Shown: piece by piece, positions 53,444 through 62,314 of the stretch
Position numbering within the stretch: the stretch's first letter is position 1
How the letters are laid out: every line of letters starts with the position of its first letter
NCBI GenBank assembly: GCA_020849625.1
Contig: JADLFV010000011.1
Span: 1-64,000 of the forward strand
Direction: 5' to 3'
DNA: 64,000 nucleotides
From: Phycisphaeraceae bacterium
Lineage (GTDB): Bacteria > Planctomycetota > Phycisphaerae > Phycisphaerales > Phycisphaeraceae
The notes under the pieces: model-generated
The model's database searches: none
What the model was told of the DNA's origin: nothing
What the model saw: the letters and a program-made list of their open reading frames with translations, nothing else
Translations under genes and position numbers: made by a program

Positions 53444-54344
53444 GCCGGGCCGCCTCCCGGTTCCACTGCACCGCAAAGCGGGCCGCACCGATGGCGCCCG
53501 CGAAGCGACCAAGGGCCGCGGGCACGATGGGCACTCCATCGCCGCCGGTCGGCCGCCATTCGAACTGCGACAGCAATTGCCGCACCGGCCCAAACAGTGC
53601 ATCACCCGAAGCCGCCACGCCGCCGCCGATCACCACCACCTGCGGGTCCGCCACGTTGATCAACGAAGCGATGCCGACCGCCAGAGAGCGTATCATGTGC
53701 TGCCAGTGTTGTTGCGCTTCGCTGTCGCCTGCCTGTGCCGCTTCCAGTAGGTCGCGGTTGGAGGTGAAGCGGTCATGGGTGCGGCGTTTGACGGTGGATT
53801 CGCCCAGTTGATCTTCCAGAGGGCCGGGAATGTTGAGAATGCCCAGCGGGCCGTGGATGTCCTGGCTGATGTGGCCGAGGTGGCCGGCGCGTCCCAGGTG
53901 TCCGCGCAGCAATCGCCCGTCCACGATCATCGCTCCGCCGACGCCCGTGCCCAGCGTCAGTAGCACCACGTTGTCGCAACCAGCCGCCGCGCCGCACCAG
54001 GCTTCCGCCACCAGCGCCGCCTGGGCATCGTTGAGCACCGGCACCGGTGTGGGCCAAGCGAGAAACGTCGTCCAGTCCAGCCCTTCCACATCGGTGTCGC
54101 GCCCGGGCAAAGAAACGATGCGGCGTGCGTCAGGCGACGGCAGACCCGGGGCAGCGATGCCCAACGTGGTCGGGCGATGGTCCAGTTTATCCAACAACTG
54201 CGTCAGCGCCGCCTTGACCGAGGCCGAGTGCGAGCCATCGTTGTGCGAAGGAATCTGCACGTCAGCGAGAATCGCGCCGCGCGCATCGACCGCGACCACT
54301 TTGACATTGGTGCAGCCGGCATCGATGCCGATGGCGGTATCCAT
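53436..54344 (-). CDS. ROK-family sugar kinase-like protein lacking the zinc motif
   Basis: N-terminal AIGIDAGCTNVKVVAVD supplies the phosphate loop. VPVLNDAQAALVAEAWCGAA and TLGTGVGGAMIVDG match the ROK sugar site, and a second phosphate region is VVVIGGGVAASG. The usual zinc-binding CxCGxxGC is absent. In its place, after GRAGHLGHISQD, comes IHGPLGILNIPGPLED. It may be a divergent kinase (amino-sugar or related) or a sensor. It overlaps the FAD gene by 8 bases. Confidence 0.78.
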   Translation of the reverse strand: MDTAIGIDAGCTNVKVVAVDARGAILADVQIPSHNDGSHSASVKAALTQLLDKLDHRPTTLGIAAPGLPSPDARRIVSLPGRDTDVEGLDWTTFLAWPTPVPVLNDAQAALVAEAWCGAAAGCDNVVLLTLGTGVGGAMIVDGRLLRGHLGRAGHLGHISQDIHGPLGILNIPGPLEDQLGESTVKRRTHDRFTSNRDLLEAAQAGDSEAQQHWQHMIRSLAVGIASLINVADPQVVVIGGGVAASGDALFGPVRQLLSQFEWRPTGGDGVPIVPAALGRFAGAIGAARFAVQWNREAARHG

Positions 54345-54356
54345 GGCAGGACCACC

Positions 54357-55127
54357 TCACTGATAAAGGTGCGCGAGACTGCGGCGATACGCTTCGTAAA
54401 AACGCTCGAGCTGTTCCTCAGCGCTGGTGTTGCCGACGAACTGGTGGCTGGGCAGAAGCTCGGGCTTGATGCCGCGTTTAAGCAGTTCCGCGGCGGTCTG
54501 GCAGCGCAGCATGTTGACGAGCATGGCACCGGTGCTGGTGGAGGTCGGGCCGGTCATCCAATCCAGCCCTTCCAGCGGGAGGATGCAGTCGCCGGGGGGG
54601 CAATGGTTGTCGAGGATGATGTCAGCGATGTCGATCAGCTTCTTGCCGGAGCTGTGGCCGGGCTTGCAGTTGGAGCAGTGGGCGACGGAGACCAGGCCGA
54701 TGACGGGCATGTTGCGGGCCTTGGCGCCCATGGCCAACTCGACGATCAAGGGGCGAATGCCGCTGGTGGAGACGACGATGAGCACGTCATTGGGCCCGAA
54801 CTTGAAGCTGGAGAGCAGTTGCTCGGCGTAACCCTCGAATTTCTCCAACTGCAGCGCGGTGCGCAGGCCGTTGTTGCCGATGATGGCCGAGTGATTGCTG
54901 GTGGCCAGTTCGACCATGGCCACGAAACCGGGGAAGCAGCCCTGGCGCGGGGTCATTTCTTCGCACATCATGCGCGAATGGCCCGAGCCGAACATGAACA
55001 CCAGCCCGCCGGCCGCGATCTTCTCGGCGCACAGGGCGGCTGCCTTTTCCACCGCGGGCAATTCATCTTTGCGCACGGCCTCCAGTAACTTCATGGTCTT
55101 GTCGTAATACTCTGTAGCAGCACTCAT
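54357..55127 (-). CDS. SIS domain protein (UPF0309 type)
   Basis: A 256-residue sugar-isomerase-fold protein with FMFGSGHSRMMCEEMTPRQG, the phosphate-binding VSTSGIRPLIVELAMGAKAR, and IGLVSVAHCSN. The C-terminus QFVGNTSAEEQLERFYEAYR is typical of UPF0309 proteins. The family binds phosphorylated sugars and may be an isomerase or etherase. Twelve bases separate it from the ROK gene, consistent with a kinase-then-isomerase sequence. Confidence 0.82.
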   Translation of the reverse strand: MSAATEYYDKTMKLLEAVRKDELPAVEKAAALCAEKIAAGGLVFMFGSGHSRMMCEEMTPRQGCFPGFVAMVELATSNHSAIIGNNGLRTALQLEKFEGYAEQLLSSFKFGPNDVLIVVSTSGIRPLIVELAMGAKARNMPVIGLVSVAHCSNCKPGHSSGKKLIDIADIILDNHCPPGDCILPLEGLDWMTGPTSTSTGAMLVNMLRCQTAAELLKRGIKPELLPSHQFVGNTSAEEQLERFYEAYRRSLAHLYQ

Positions 55128-55144
55128 ACGTTGGAATCTCCGGG

Positions 55145-55960
55145 TTAGTGATGTTCGTATTGGCCGTCGGCCACTGACCAGCCGCCGTCCACCGCCAGGA
55201 CCTGGCCGGTGACAAACGTCGACTGGTCGCTGAGCAAATACACAGCCGCCGCCGCTAGATCGTCCGGCCGCCCGATGCGTCCGCCATCCAGCGGTTGCTT
55301 GCTGTGCACGTAATGCATGATCGTGTCGTTGCCCTGGGCGCGCTTCGACATCGGCGTCGCCACCAGGCCCGGGGCCAGCACGTTGAAGCGAATGTCAGCC
55401 GTCGCATAACGAGCGGCACAGGATCGCGTCAAACCAATGATGGCCGCCTTGGCTGCCGCGTAGCCGACAGTGGCGAAGTATTGCGGCGAAGGATCGTAGC
55501 CCAGCACACTGGCGAGGTTGAGCACGCTGCCGCCGCGCTTGTGTTGCAGGAACCAGCGCACAGCCGCGCGGTTGGAATACATGATGGAAGTGAGGTTGAG
55601 CTTGAGGGCGTATTCCCAACCGGCATCGGTCAACTCATCCAGCGGGCCGTCGCCCCTGGATCGTGCGCTGCCGCCGGCCACGTGGTACAGGCCATCAATG
55701 GCGCCGAAGTGCTCGACCGCCAGGTCGATCGCCCGCGGCGCGGTGGCCGGGTCAGTGGCGTCGGCGGTCAGGGTGATCGCCTGGTCACCCAATTGCCCGG
55801 CCGCGTCGTCGCTGTCCTGTTGGCCCAAACCGACGACCAGGACATTGGCCCCGGCTTCGACCATGGCTTGCGCCGCGGCCAGGCCGATCCCGCTGGTGCC
55901 GCCGACGACCAGAAGCGACTTTCCCGCCAACGCCCCGTTGTTTCGACCCGTGGTGGACAT
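55145..55960 (-). CDS. Short-chain dehydrogenase/reductase
   Basis: A classical SDR: cofactor motif VVGGTSGIGLAAAQAM, Ser in VLNLASVLGY, and catalytic Tyr/Lys in YFATVGYAAAKAAI. The C-terminus FVTGQVLAVDGGWSV is diagnostic. It is the first gene of the operon. TTTATA at 55969-55974 (TATAAA on the minus strand) lies so that the predicted start falls about two bases before the ATG. Substrate unknown, probably a sugar or sugar acid. Confidence 0.85.
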   Translation of the reverse strand: MSTTGRNNGALAGKSLLVVGGTSGIGLAAAQAMVEAGANVLVVGLGQQDSDDAAGQLGDQAITLTADATDPATAPRAIDLAVEHFGAIDGLYHVAGGSARSRGDGPLDELTDAGWEYALKLNLTSIMYSNRAAVRWFLQHKRGGSVLNLASVLGYDPSPQYFATVGYAAAKAAIIGLTRSCAARYATADIRFNVLAPGLVATPMSKRAQGNDTIMHYVHSKQPLDGGRIGRPDDLAAAAVYLLSDQSTFVTGQVLAVDGGWSVADGQYEHH

Positions 55961-56029
55961 GCCAACAGTTTATAGATACCGCGGCCGCCATTGCGGGACA
56001 GTCTTTCCAAAATCTGATATGATTATTAC
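55961..56029. promoter_or_regulatory. Divergent control region between operon and regulator
   Basis: 69 bp hold two outward -10 boxes: TATAAA on the minus strand (55974-55969) and TATGAT on the plus strand (56018-56023), each placing the start next to its ATG. The middle contains CCGCGGCCGCCATTGCGG, a G+C-rich dyad that is a reasonable operator for the GntR/LacI-type protein. Both -35 boxes are weak. Confidence 0.5.
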
Positions 56030-57070
56030 ATGGCCCGTCCCACCGCCGCCCTGACCCTGCAGGTCCGCGAAAGGCTGCTGGACCGCCTGCACAGCGGTTT
56101 TCATCGGCCGGGCGATCGCTTTCTCTCAGCCCGGGCGGTGTCGCGGCAGTTCGGCATCAGCTACCAGACCGCCCATCGCCTGCTGCGGAGCCTGGCCGAC
56201 GAAGGGCACCTGGTAATTCGTGAAAAGTCAGGCGCCTTCGTGCCCGGCGGCCCCCCCACGCTCACCGGCGTCGATCTGATCTTCCATCCCCGGGCCAAGC
56301 GCCGCGACAGCTTCGGCTGGCGACTGCTGCAGATGCTGGCTGCCGCTCTCAACAGTGAAAACATCCATCACGAAACGCGCTGGGACGGCCAGCGCTGCAG
56401 CCTGCGCCCGGATCGTCTGCCCGTGATGTGGGAGCCGACGCACGCTCTGGCCCGCTGCATTCAACAGCATCGCCCGGGTCTGCTGATGAACAACCGCGCT
56501 CCGTTCGGGATGAGTTCGCTGCACATCGACAGCGTGTCACTGGACGATTTCTCCGGCGGAGTCTGTGCCGCGGAATTGCTTCAGGGCCGACGCAGCACCA
56601 AGCGTCGCACGCCACGCCGACATTTCGCCATACTGGCCGGGCCGCAGCCGGACTCGCGCAACCGCCTGCGTGTCGAGGGCTTTCGGTCGCTGCTCAAGGC
56701 CCAGGTGATCTATGCCGACGGCTGGTACTTCGAGGACGGCTACCGTGCGGCCGGCGCTGCGGTCAAGGCTGCCCAACACGGCCTGTTCTGCTGCAACGAT
56801 CGACTGGCCCAAGCTGTGCTGACATGGTGCGATGATCATCAACTCACGCCGCCGCCGCTGGTGGGCTTTGACAATGCGCCGATCGCCGAGCATCTGGGCA
56901 TCGCCACCATCGCCATTCCCTGGCAGGCCTTGGTCAGTCATGCCATGTCCCTGATTCGCCGCCGCCTCAAGGGCGACACCGGCTCGTCCAATCAGCAGAT
57001 CATCTGCCCGCGCCCGATCATCCGCCGCTCGCTGAGCGCGGGCAAAAGCGCACACGCAATCAGCATGTGA
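56030..57070 (+). CDS. GntR/LacI-type hybrid regulator of the divergent operon
   Basis: An N-terminal GntR winged helix (RAVSRQFGISYQTAHRLLRS, then LADEGHLVIREKSGAFVPGG) is joined to a shortened LacI-type sensor (HFAILAGPQPDSRNRLRVEG; GLFCCNDRLAQAVLTWCDDH; PPLVGFDNAPIAEHLGIATI). The reading frame is complete at 346 residues. Divergent position 69 bp from the seven-gene operon indicates that it controls that operon, presumably in response to a pathway sugar. Confidence 0.82.
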   Translation: MARPTAALTLQVRERLLDRLHSGFHRPGDRFLSARAVSRQFGISYQTAHRLLRSLADEGHLVIREKSGAFVPGGPPTLTGVDLIFHPRAKRRDSFGWRLLQMLAAALNSENIHHETRWDGQRCSLRPDRLPVMWEPTHALARCIQQHRPGLLMNNRAPFGMSSLHIDSVSLDDFSGGVCAAELLQGRRSTKRRTPRRHFAILAGPQPDSRNRLRVEGFRSLLKAQVIYADGWYFEDGYRAAGAAVKAAQHGLFCCNDRLAQAVLTWCDDHQLTPPPLVGFDNAPIAEHLGIATIAIPWQALVSHAMSLIRRRLKGDTGSSNQQIICPRPIIRRSLSAGKSAHAISM

Positions 57071-57095
57071 CGGGTGTGGACTGAAAGTCGGGATT

Positions 57096-57449
57096 TCACT
57101 CGCGCGGCAGTTGCTGCATGATGCGCAGGGCCTCGCGGTTGCGCGGCTGGCGGCGAAGAATGCGCTGGGCCGCCAGCAGGGCCTCGTCCCAGCGCCCCAC
57201 CTCCAGCAGCGCCCGGGCCAGCAGTGCGGCTGGGGCTGTGTCGTCGGACAATCCTGTGGCGGCGGCCAGCGGCAGGATGGCGCGCTGCGGCAGGTTCAGC
57301 GCCAGATAACACTCGCCCAGCATTTGCAGCACCGCGGCGTCGGCGTGATCGGCTGCCAATGTCTCCAGCGGCTGGCGCACCTGTTCGACCTGGCCTTCCT
57401 GCAGGCGCTGGCGAAGCTCGGCCAATTGCTGGTGGATTGTCCGGCTCAT
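57096..57449 (-). CDS. Small TPR-type protein
   Basis: ATG 57449 overlaps the macro-domain stop as ATGA, so the longer frame is rejected. The 117-residue product is all-helical with TPR-like repeats (VLQMLGECYLALNLPQRAIL; LLARALLEVGRWDEALLAAQ; RILRRQPRNREALRIMQQL). It is the last gene of a four-gene overlapping cluster. A scaffold role is likely; partners unknown. Confidence 0.7.
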   Translation of the reverse strand: MSRTIHQQLAELRQRLQEGQVEQVRQPLETLAADHADAAVLQMLGECYLALNLPQRAILPLAAATGLSDDTAPAALLARALLEVGRWDEALLAAQRILRRQPRNREALRIMQQLPRE

Positions 57450-58054
57450 CCAAGGCGCTTTCGATTGAGCATCCACTGATCGCGCGTCTCGATCACTTCA
57501 CAATAGATTCCCGCGTCCGCCTCATCGAAGCAGCAGAACACGACGCGCTGCGGCCGATCGTGCGTGGCCAGGAAACCCAGCACGTGACTGACGGCAATTT
57601 GGGCTGCCCGCTGTTTGGGGAATCCGTACACCCCGGTGGAAATAGCGGGAAACGCCACGCATTGGCAGTCATGCTCAGCCGCCAGCTCCAGGCTGCGCGT
57701 GTAGCAGGAGGCCAGCAGCACATCCTCGCGCACATCGCCAAGTTTGGCGTCTATCTCGTCATCATCCGCATGCCAGATCGGCCCCACGGTGTGAATGATG
57801 TGGTGGATGCCGCGGGCTTCCAGGTCGAAAGCGGGCGTGATCTTGGCCAGGCCGGTGCGGCAGCCACCGAGCTTGGCATTGTGCGCCAGCAGGCGCGGGC
57901 CGGCCGCGCGATGGATGGCGCCGTCCACGCCGCCTCCGCCCCGCAGCGATTCGTTGGCGGCATTGACGATGGCATCCACGGCCCATTGCTGATCCTTCCG
58001 GGGGCGCGTGATATCGCCGGTGACGATCGTGATGCGGTCCAGGGCCTCGTTCAT
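57446..58054 (-). CDS. Macro domain protein
   Basis: A 202-residue macro domain with ITIVTGDITRP, VDAIVNAANESLRGGGGVDG and CVAFPAISTGVYGFPKQRAA, the adenosine, distal-ribose and phosphate-binding loops of ADP-ribose-binding proteins. Members bind or hydrolyse ADP-ribose or its O-acetyl ester. It overlaps both neighbours by ATGA, so it is translated with a membrane-anchored Q/R-rich protein and a TPR protein, an unusual setting. Confidence 0.9.
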   Translation of the reverse strand: MNEALDRITIVTGDITRPRKDQQWAVDAIVNAANESLRGGGGVDGAIHRAAGPRLLAHNAKLGGCRTGLAKITPAFDLEARGIHHIIHTVGPIWHADDDEIDAKLGDVREDVLLASCYTRSLELAAEHDCQCVAFPAISTGVYGFPKQRAAQIAVSHVLGFLATHDRPQRVVFCCFDEADAGIYCEVIETRDQWMLNRKRLG

Positions 58055-58797
58055 GGTTCGAGGTCGCGCAGAGCGATGGGTTTGTCCAGGATCTCTTTCC
58101 AGATGATCGCCTGCCGCAGCGAGTGATGATCGAGCATCGCCCGCCGCGCATCGACCGGTAGAACTTGGCCGTCGCGCACCAGGCGATGCACATCCGCATG
58201 CTCTTTCTCATAGTGAGCAGCCACGAGTTCAGCGCGGCGCGGTTCGGGCTGCGGACGAGGTTGCGGCTGACGCTGCGGCGGCCTGCTTGCAGCGGGACGA
58301 ACAGGCGGGCGCTGCGGTTGCGGCGCGGGTTGAGGATGGTGCGGCGCGGAGGCCTGATGACGGGCCCGCTGCTGCTGCATCTGCCGCTGGGCTTCGAGTT
58401 GCTGTTGGCGCTGCTGAGCGCGGGCGGTGGCCTGATCCATCGCCTGCTGTCGTGCCTGGCGCAGACGATCCGCCATGGTCGGTGGACGCTGCGTCGTCTG
58501 CGATGTCTGGATCTGTTGCGTCGGTTGCTGCAGCGGGGGCGTGGGCCGGCCCTGCTGCTGGCGCTGCAGGCGGCGACGCTGGGCTTCAGCCATCAATTCG
58601 GCGCGGCGCCTGGCGGCCAGTTCATCCAGGTCCGCTCGCTGTGCCGGCTTCGTGGCGCGGCCGGCGGCGTTGGATTCGTCCTTCTTTTTCAGCGCTTTGC
58701 CCAGGGCCGAACCGACCATGATGATCACGCCGATGCTCACCGCGATCACTTCCCCCCAGATGTCGTCCAACGCCAGCAGGCTGATCAGGTTCATCAT
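58051..58797 (-). CDS. Membrane-anchored Gln/Arg/Pro-rich protein
   Basis: One N-terminal transmembrane helix (VIAVSIGVIIMVGSALGKAL) is followed by about 170 residues of Gln/Arg/Pro-rich, partly coiled-coil sequence (LMAEAQRRRLQRQQQG, TMADRLRQARQQAMDQATAR). It ends in a folded-looking segment of about 50 residues containing LPVDARRAMLDHHSLRQAII. No family is recognised. Low complexity resembles planctomycete anchored proteins. It overlaps the ABC ATPase upstream and the macro-domain gene downstream by four bases each. Confidence 0.65.
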   Translation of the reverse strand: MMNLISLLALDDIWGEVIAVSIGVIIMVGSALGKALKKKDESNAAGRATKPAQRADLDELAARRRAELMAEAQRRRLQRQQQGRPTPPLQQPTQQIQTSQTTQRPPTMADRLRQARQQAMDQATARAQQRQQQLEAQRQMQQQRARHQASAPHHPQPAPQPQRPPVRPAASRPPQRQPQPRPQPEPRRAELVAAHYEKEHADVHRLVRDGQVLPVDARRAMLDHHSLRQAIIWKEILDKPIALRDLEP

Positions 58798-59588
58798 GGC
58801 GCGGCTCCTGAAGCTGTGGTCATTGTAACCTCCTGCTCCATCGCCAGCACCGGCCGGCCCTCGCGGCTGTGGCCGACCACCTTCAGGCCCACCCCGTACA
58901 CCGGCTCCAGCAGCCGCGGTTCAAGCACCGCCGACCACGGCCCGGCGCTAACCAGCCGACCCTCATGCATCAGCCACACATCATCCGCATAACGTGCCGC
59001 CAGGTTCAGATCGTGCAGCACCACCAGCACCGCCACGCCTTCGCCCGCCATCTCGCGCAGCAGCTTCATCATCCGCAACTGGTGACGCAGATCCATGCCG
59101 CTGGTCGGCTCGTCAGCCAGCAAACCCCGGGCACTGGGGCCATCAGCAGTTCCCCGCAACTGGGCCATGGCCCGGGCTGCCAGCACGCGCTGCTGCTGAC
59201 CACCGGAAAGCTGCGCGAATGGCTGATCGGCCACGTCAATCAGATCGCAGCGCTCGATGGCCTCGACCACGCCACGCTGATCGCCGAAGACGAACCGCCC
59301 CATCGCAACCACCTGCCGCACGGTGAACGCGAACTGCACGCCGCCACGTTGCGGGATGTAGGCAATGCGACGGGCCCGGGCCGGCTCGCTCATGGCCGCA
59401 ACATCATGCCCGTTCAGCAGCACCTGCCCCGACTGCGGCCGCAGCTCGCCCAGCAGCAGCTTCACCAGCGTGGTCTTGCCGGCCGCGTTGGGTCCGATCA
59501 CGGCTGTGACCCGCCCGGGCGTCAGTTCGGCGCTCATCTCGCGCACCACCTGCCGGCCTCCGTGATAACCAAAGCTGACCGCCTGCAA
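58794..59588 (-). CDS. ABC transporter ATP-binding protein (FecE/BtuD-like)
   Basis: Walker A GPNAAGKTTL, Q-loop IPQRGGVQFAF, signature LSGGQQQRVLAARAMAQL, Walker B GLLADEPTSGMDL and switch His VLHDLNLAARY are all present. The sequence resembles the iron-siderophore/cobalamin/haem importer ATPases. No permease or binding protein lies nearby. TTG 59588 is the best available start; homologous sequence appears to continue a few residues upstream (ALWRLQ), so a non-AUG start slightly upstream is possible. Confidence 0.82.
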   Translation of the reverse strand: MQAVSFGYHGGRQVVREMSAELTPGRVTAVIGPNAAGKTTLVKLLLGELRPQSGQVLLNGHDVAAMSEPARARRIAYIPQRGGVQFAFTVRQVVAMGRFVFGDQRGVVEAIERCDLIDVADQPFAQLSGGQQQRVLAARAMAQLRGTADGPSARGLLADEPTSGMDLRHQLRMMKLLREMAGEGVAVLVVLHDLNLAARYADDVWLMHEGRLVSAGPWSAVLEPRLLEPVYGVGLKVVGHSREGRPVLAMEQEVTMTTASGAAP

Positions 59589-59731
59589 TCGCCACAGGGC
59601 ATTATCGGCCGAGGCGTTCGGGTTGTTCGGTTTGTGACTGATGGGACTGATTTTACAGTCCTGCGGTTAAATGGGGCGGCCAACAGGTCGATAAGGCGGA
59701 GGAAGCTGCATCGTATTTTGAGGCTGCCGCG

Positions 59732-62314
59732 ATGAGTATGGGAAAAAAGACCCCTCCTGCCCCGCCCAAGGCGCCGGACAGCAACCAGGTTCTAAGCCTG
59801 GTCAGCGAGCTGGAGCAGCGCCTCGAGCAACTGAAGACCTATCAGCAGGAATCGGATCAGCACGTCGAGCAGATGCGCCTTCAGGGCGAACAGTTATCCA
59901 CGCGCGAAAGCGAGCTGGAGGCCCTTTCCGAGCAGCTTCAGCAGCGCAACGCGGAGCTGGAGGAACACCGCCGCAATCTTGATCAAACCCGCCGGCAACT
60001 CGACGAGCAGAAGCAGCAACTGGAAGCTGACAACGCTGCGTTGAAAGAGCAGCGGCAGGCACTGAGTGCGCAGAAGTCGCAGTTCGAGCAGCAGCACAAG
60101 GAACTGGACGCCAGGCTCGCGGCCGTGGCCAAAGAGCAGGACACGATCGCCCAGACGCGCAAGCAGTTGACCGGAGAATCGCAGCGCCTCGATGCCCGCT
60201 GGGCTGAGCATCGCAACAAGGAAGCTGAGCTTGAGCATCGCCTCAAGAAGGCTCAGGAGCAGGCGGACCAGCTTGCGCAGCAGCGTCTGGCGATTGAAAA
60301 GCAGCAGCAGGATTTGAGCGAACGCCGCCAGGCGCTGGAAGCCTCCGAAGCCGAACTGGCTCAGCAGCGGCTGCGCGTTGAATCTGAGTTGAAGGAAGCT
60401 GAGGGCAAACGGGTCACGGCGGAGGAGAACTTCAACCAGTCCAAAGCCGCCCGGCTGGAAGCTGAGCGGCTGCAGGCTGAGTTGTCCGCCCAGCGCGAAT
60501 CGCTGGACACAGACAAGGCCGACCTGCGCCTGCGTGAAGAGGCCTACAAGAGCCAGCAGGAGCACCTGGATCGCGTTCGCCGCCAGTTGGCTCACGATGC
60601 GGCCCGCAGCGGTGAGCTGGACAAAGCACTGGCAGCCGCCCAGCAGGAAAATCAGCAGCTGGCCGAGCATCAGGACAAGTTGCGCAACCAGGTCAAGCAA
60701 CTGGAAACCCAGCGTCAGGAACTGGAGCAGCTTCGCGGTCAACTTAACGAGCAGAAGCATCAGAGCGAGCAGCGGTTCGGCGAACTGGACAAATCGCGTC
60801 AGGAGATCGAGCATCGCCGCAAAGCCCTGGACGAACAGGAAGCCACGTTCAAGCATCGCGCGCAGCAGTTGGATCAGCGGCAGAGCCAGCTTGATCAGCG
60901 GACCGCAGAACTCGAGCAGTTACAGCAGGGCCTCGAAACCCGGCAGCGCGAACTATCCGGGCAGGAGGCCGCCTTCAAAGACCGTGGCGAGAAACTGGAT
61001 CAGCGCGAGCTTTCGGTGCTTGAGGAAGGCGAAGCGATCAAGCAGCGCGAGCAGGCCTTGCAGGAGCGCTCCGCGCAGCTCGACCAGCGGCTCAAGCAGA
61101 TCGAAGCCCACAGCGCCCAGCTTGAAAAACGGGAAGCTGAAGCTCTGCAGTTGATCGACAGCCTTGAGAAGCAACCCGCCAATTCATCGCCCGAAGCGCC
61201 GGCCGAACAGGGCGAGCATCATGCCCCGTCGGCCGAGCTGTTGCAGAAGACGCAGGAATTGGAGCGCAAGCAGCAGGCTTACCGTGATGCCCTCAAGCAG
61301 AGCAAGCAGCAACTGACCAAAGAGCGCGACGAGATCAAGCAGCAGAAGGCTGAGCTTGAGCAGCAGAAAGCGCAGCTCGATCAGCGTCAGCGCATGGTCA
61401 AGCAGGCGGCCGAGATCAACCGCCGGCGACGGGCCAAGCTGCGCGAATACGTCCAGCGTCTGCGCCAGCACGCCCGGCAGAATCCGCAGCTTAAACAGTC
61501 CGTGTCCCAGGCATCGACCGACTCGGTCCAGTCCCGGGCGGCCGACGCCCGCGAGCAGGGCCTGGAGAAAGAGCGCAAAATGCTGGTCGAGGTCAAGAAA
61601 TTCCTCGAAGCCAGCGAATCACAGATGATCGAGCGCTGGGCCACGACCAAGGCCGCCAACACCGTGATCGCCGCCATGTTCGCCCTGCTGCTGCTGGCTG
61701 GTTTCAGCTACATGGTCGCCCAGAAGGCGGTGCAGCCGACCTGGCAGGCCACCATGGCCCTGGCCATCACGCCGCCGGAAGGTGAATCGGCCGCGACCTT
61801 CCTGGACAGCGTGGACAAGTCGGTCACCGCCGACCCGGTGCTCAACGAAACGCTCAGCAAGCTCGAGCAGCGCGGCCAGCGCCTGTTCAGCGACGCCCGC
61901 GCCCTGCGGGCTGACCTGACCGCCAGCCTCACCGCCAGGCGCCAGAGCCAGCAGATCATGCTCAGCTACGAAAGCCCCAACAAGGAGGTGGCCCTGACCG
62001 TGCTCGAATCGCTGGGCCAGTCGCTGCTGGGATACCGCCTGGCATTGGATCGTCAGGCCGGCCGCCCCGACACCGTTCGCATCAGCCAGGGGGCCGCACG
62101 CGACAGCACCGACGTGGTCGGTCACCGCTTCACCGTCGCGGGCACGACCTTCGCCATCACCTGCATCTTGGCCCTGATCGCGTCGTTGATCCTGCGTGCC
62201 TGGCTGCGCAAGGTGCAGAGTTCGCTCGATCCCTCGCAAGCCCCGCAGTTAACCGTGCTGGACAAGCCGAAGACCTGGTCGCCGTTGCCTCCCATGAACG
62301 AGGAGACTGCCTAA
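59732..62314 (+). CDS. Giant coiled-coil protein with Wzz-like membrane C-terminus
   Basis: Residues about 15-620 are a nearly continuous Gln/Glu/Arg/Leu coiled coil with heptad periodicity (QQRNAELEEHRRNLDQTRRQ, DQRQSQLDQRTAELEQLQQG). Two transmembrane helices lie near 645-665 (VIAAMFALLLLAGFSYMVAQ) and 805-826 (TTFAITCILALIASLILRAW). Between them a periplasmic-type segment (WQATMALAITPPEG) resembles chain-length/co-polymerase (Wzz, GumC) proteins. The topology predicts a long cytoplasmic rod anchored by a Wzz-like hairpin. No polysaccharide genes are adjacent, so a scaffold role is also possible. Confidence 0.7.
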   Translation: MSMGKKTPPAPPKAPDSNQVLSLVSELEQRLEQLKTYQQESDQHVEQMRLQGEQLSTRESELEALSEQLQQRNAELEEHRRNLDQTRRQLDEQKQQLEADNAALKEQRQALSAQKSQFEQQHKELDARLAAVAKEQDTIAQTRKQLTGESQRLDARWAEHRNKEAELEHRLKKAQEQADQLAQQRLAIEKQQQDLSERRQALEASEAELAQQRLRVESELKEAEGKRVTAEENFNQSKAARLEAERLQAELSAQRESLDTDKADLRLREEAYKSQQEHLDRVRRQLAHDAARSGELDKALAAAQQENQQLAEHQDKLRNQVKQLETQRQELEQLRGQLNEQKHQSEQRFGELDKSRQEIEHRRKALDEQEATFKHRAQQLDQRQSQLDQRTAELEQLQQGLETRQRELSGQEAAFKDRGEKLDQRELSVLEEGEAIKQREQALQERSAQLDQRLKQIEAHSAQLEKREAEALQLIDSLEKQPANSSPEAPAEQGEHHAPSAELLQKTQELERKQQAYRDALKQSKQQLTKERDEIKQQKAELEQQKAQLDQRQRMVKQAAEINRRRRAKLREYVQRLRQHARQNPQLKQSVSQASTDSVQSRAADAREQGLEKERKMLVEVKKFLEASESQMIERWATTKAANTVIAAMFALLLLAGFSYMVAQKAVQPTWQATMALAITPPEGESAATFLDSVDKSVTADPVLNETLSKLEQRGQRLFSDARALRADLTASLTARRQSQQIMLSYESPNKEVALTVLESLGQSLLGYRLALDRQAGRPDTVRISQGAARDSTDVVGHRFTVAGTTFAITCILALIASLILRAWLRKVQSSLDPSQAPQLTVLDKPKTWSPLPPMNEETA

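Noticed and set aside
53443-53605. 54-residue N-terminal extension of the FAD oxidoreductase
   Set aside because: It overlaps the ROK gene and reads as its antiphase; the GxGxxG domain starts properly at 53443.
59894-60856. 320-aa Leu-rich minus-strand frame that looks like a membrane protein
   Set aside because: Complement of CAG/GAG-rich coiled-coil codons gives Leu/Phe runs; an artefact of the repeat composition.
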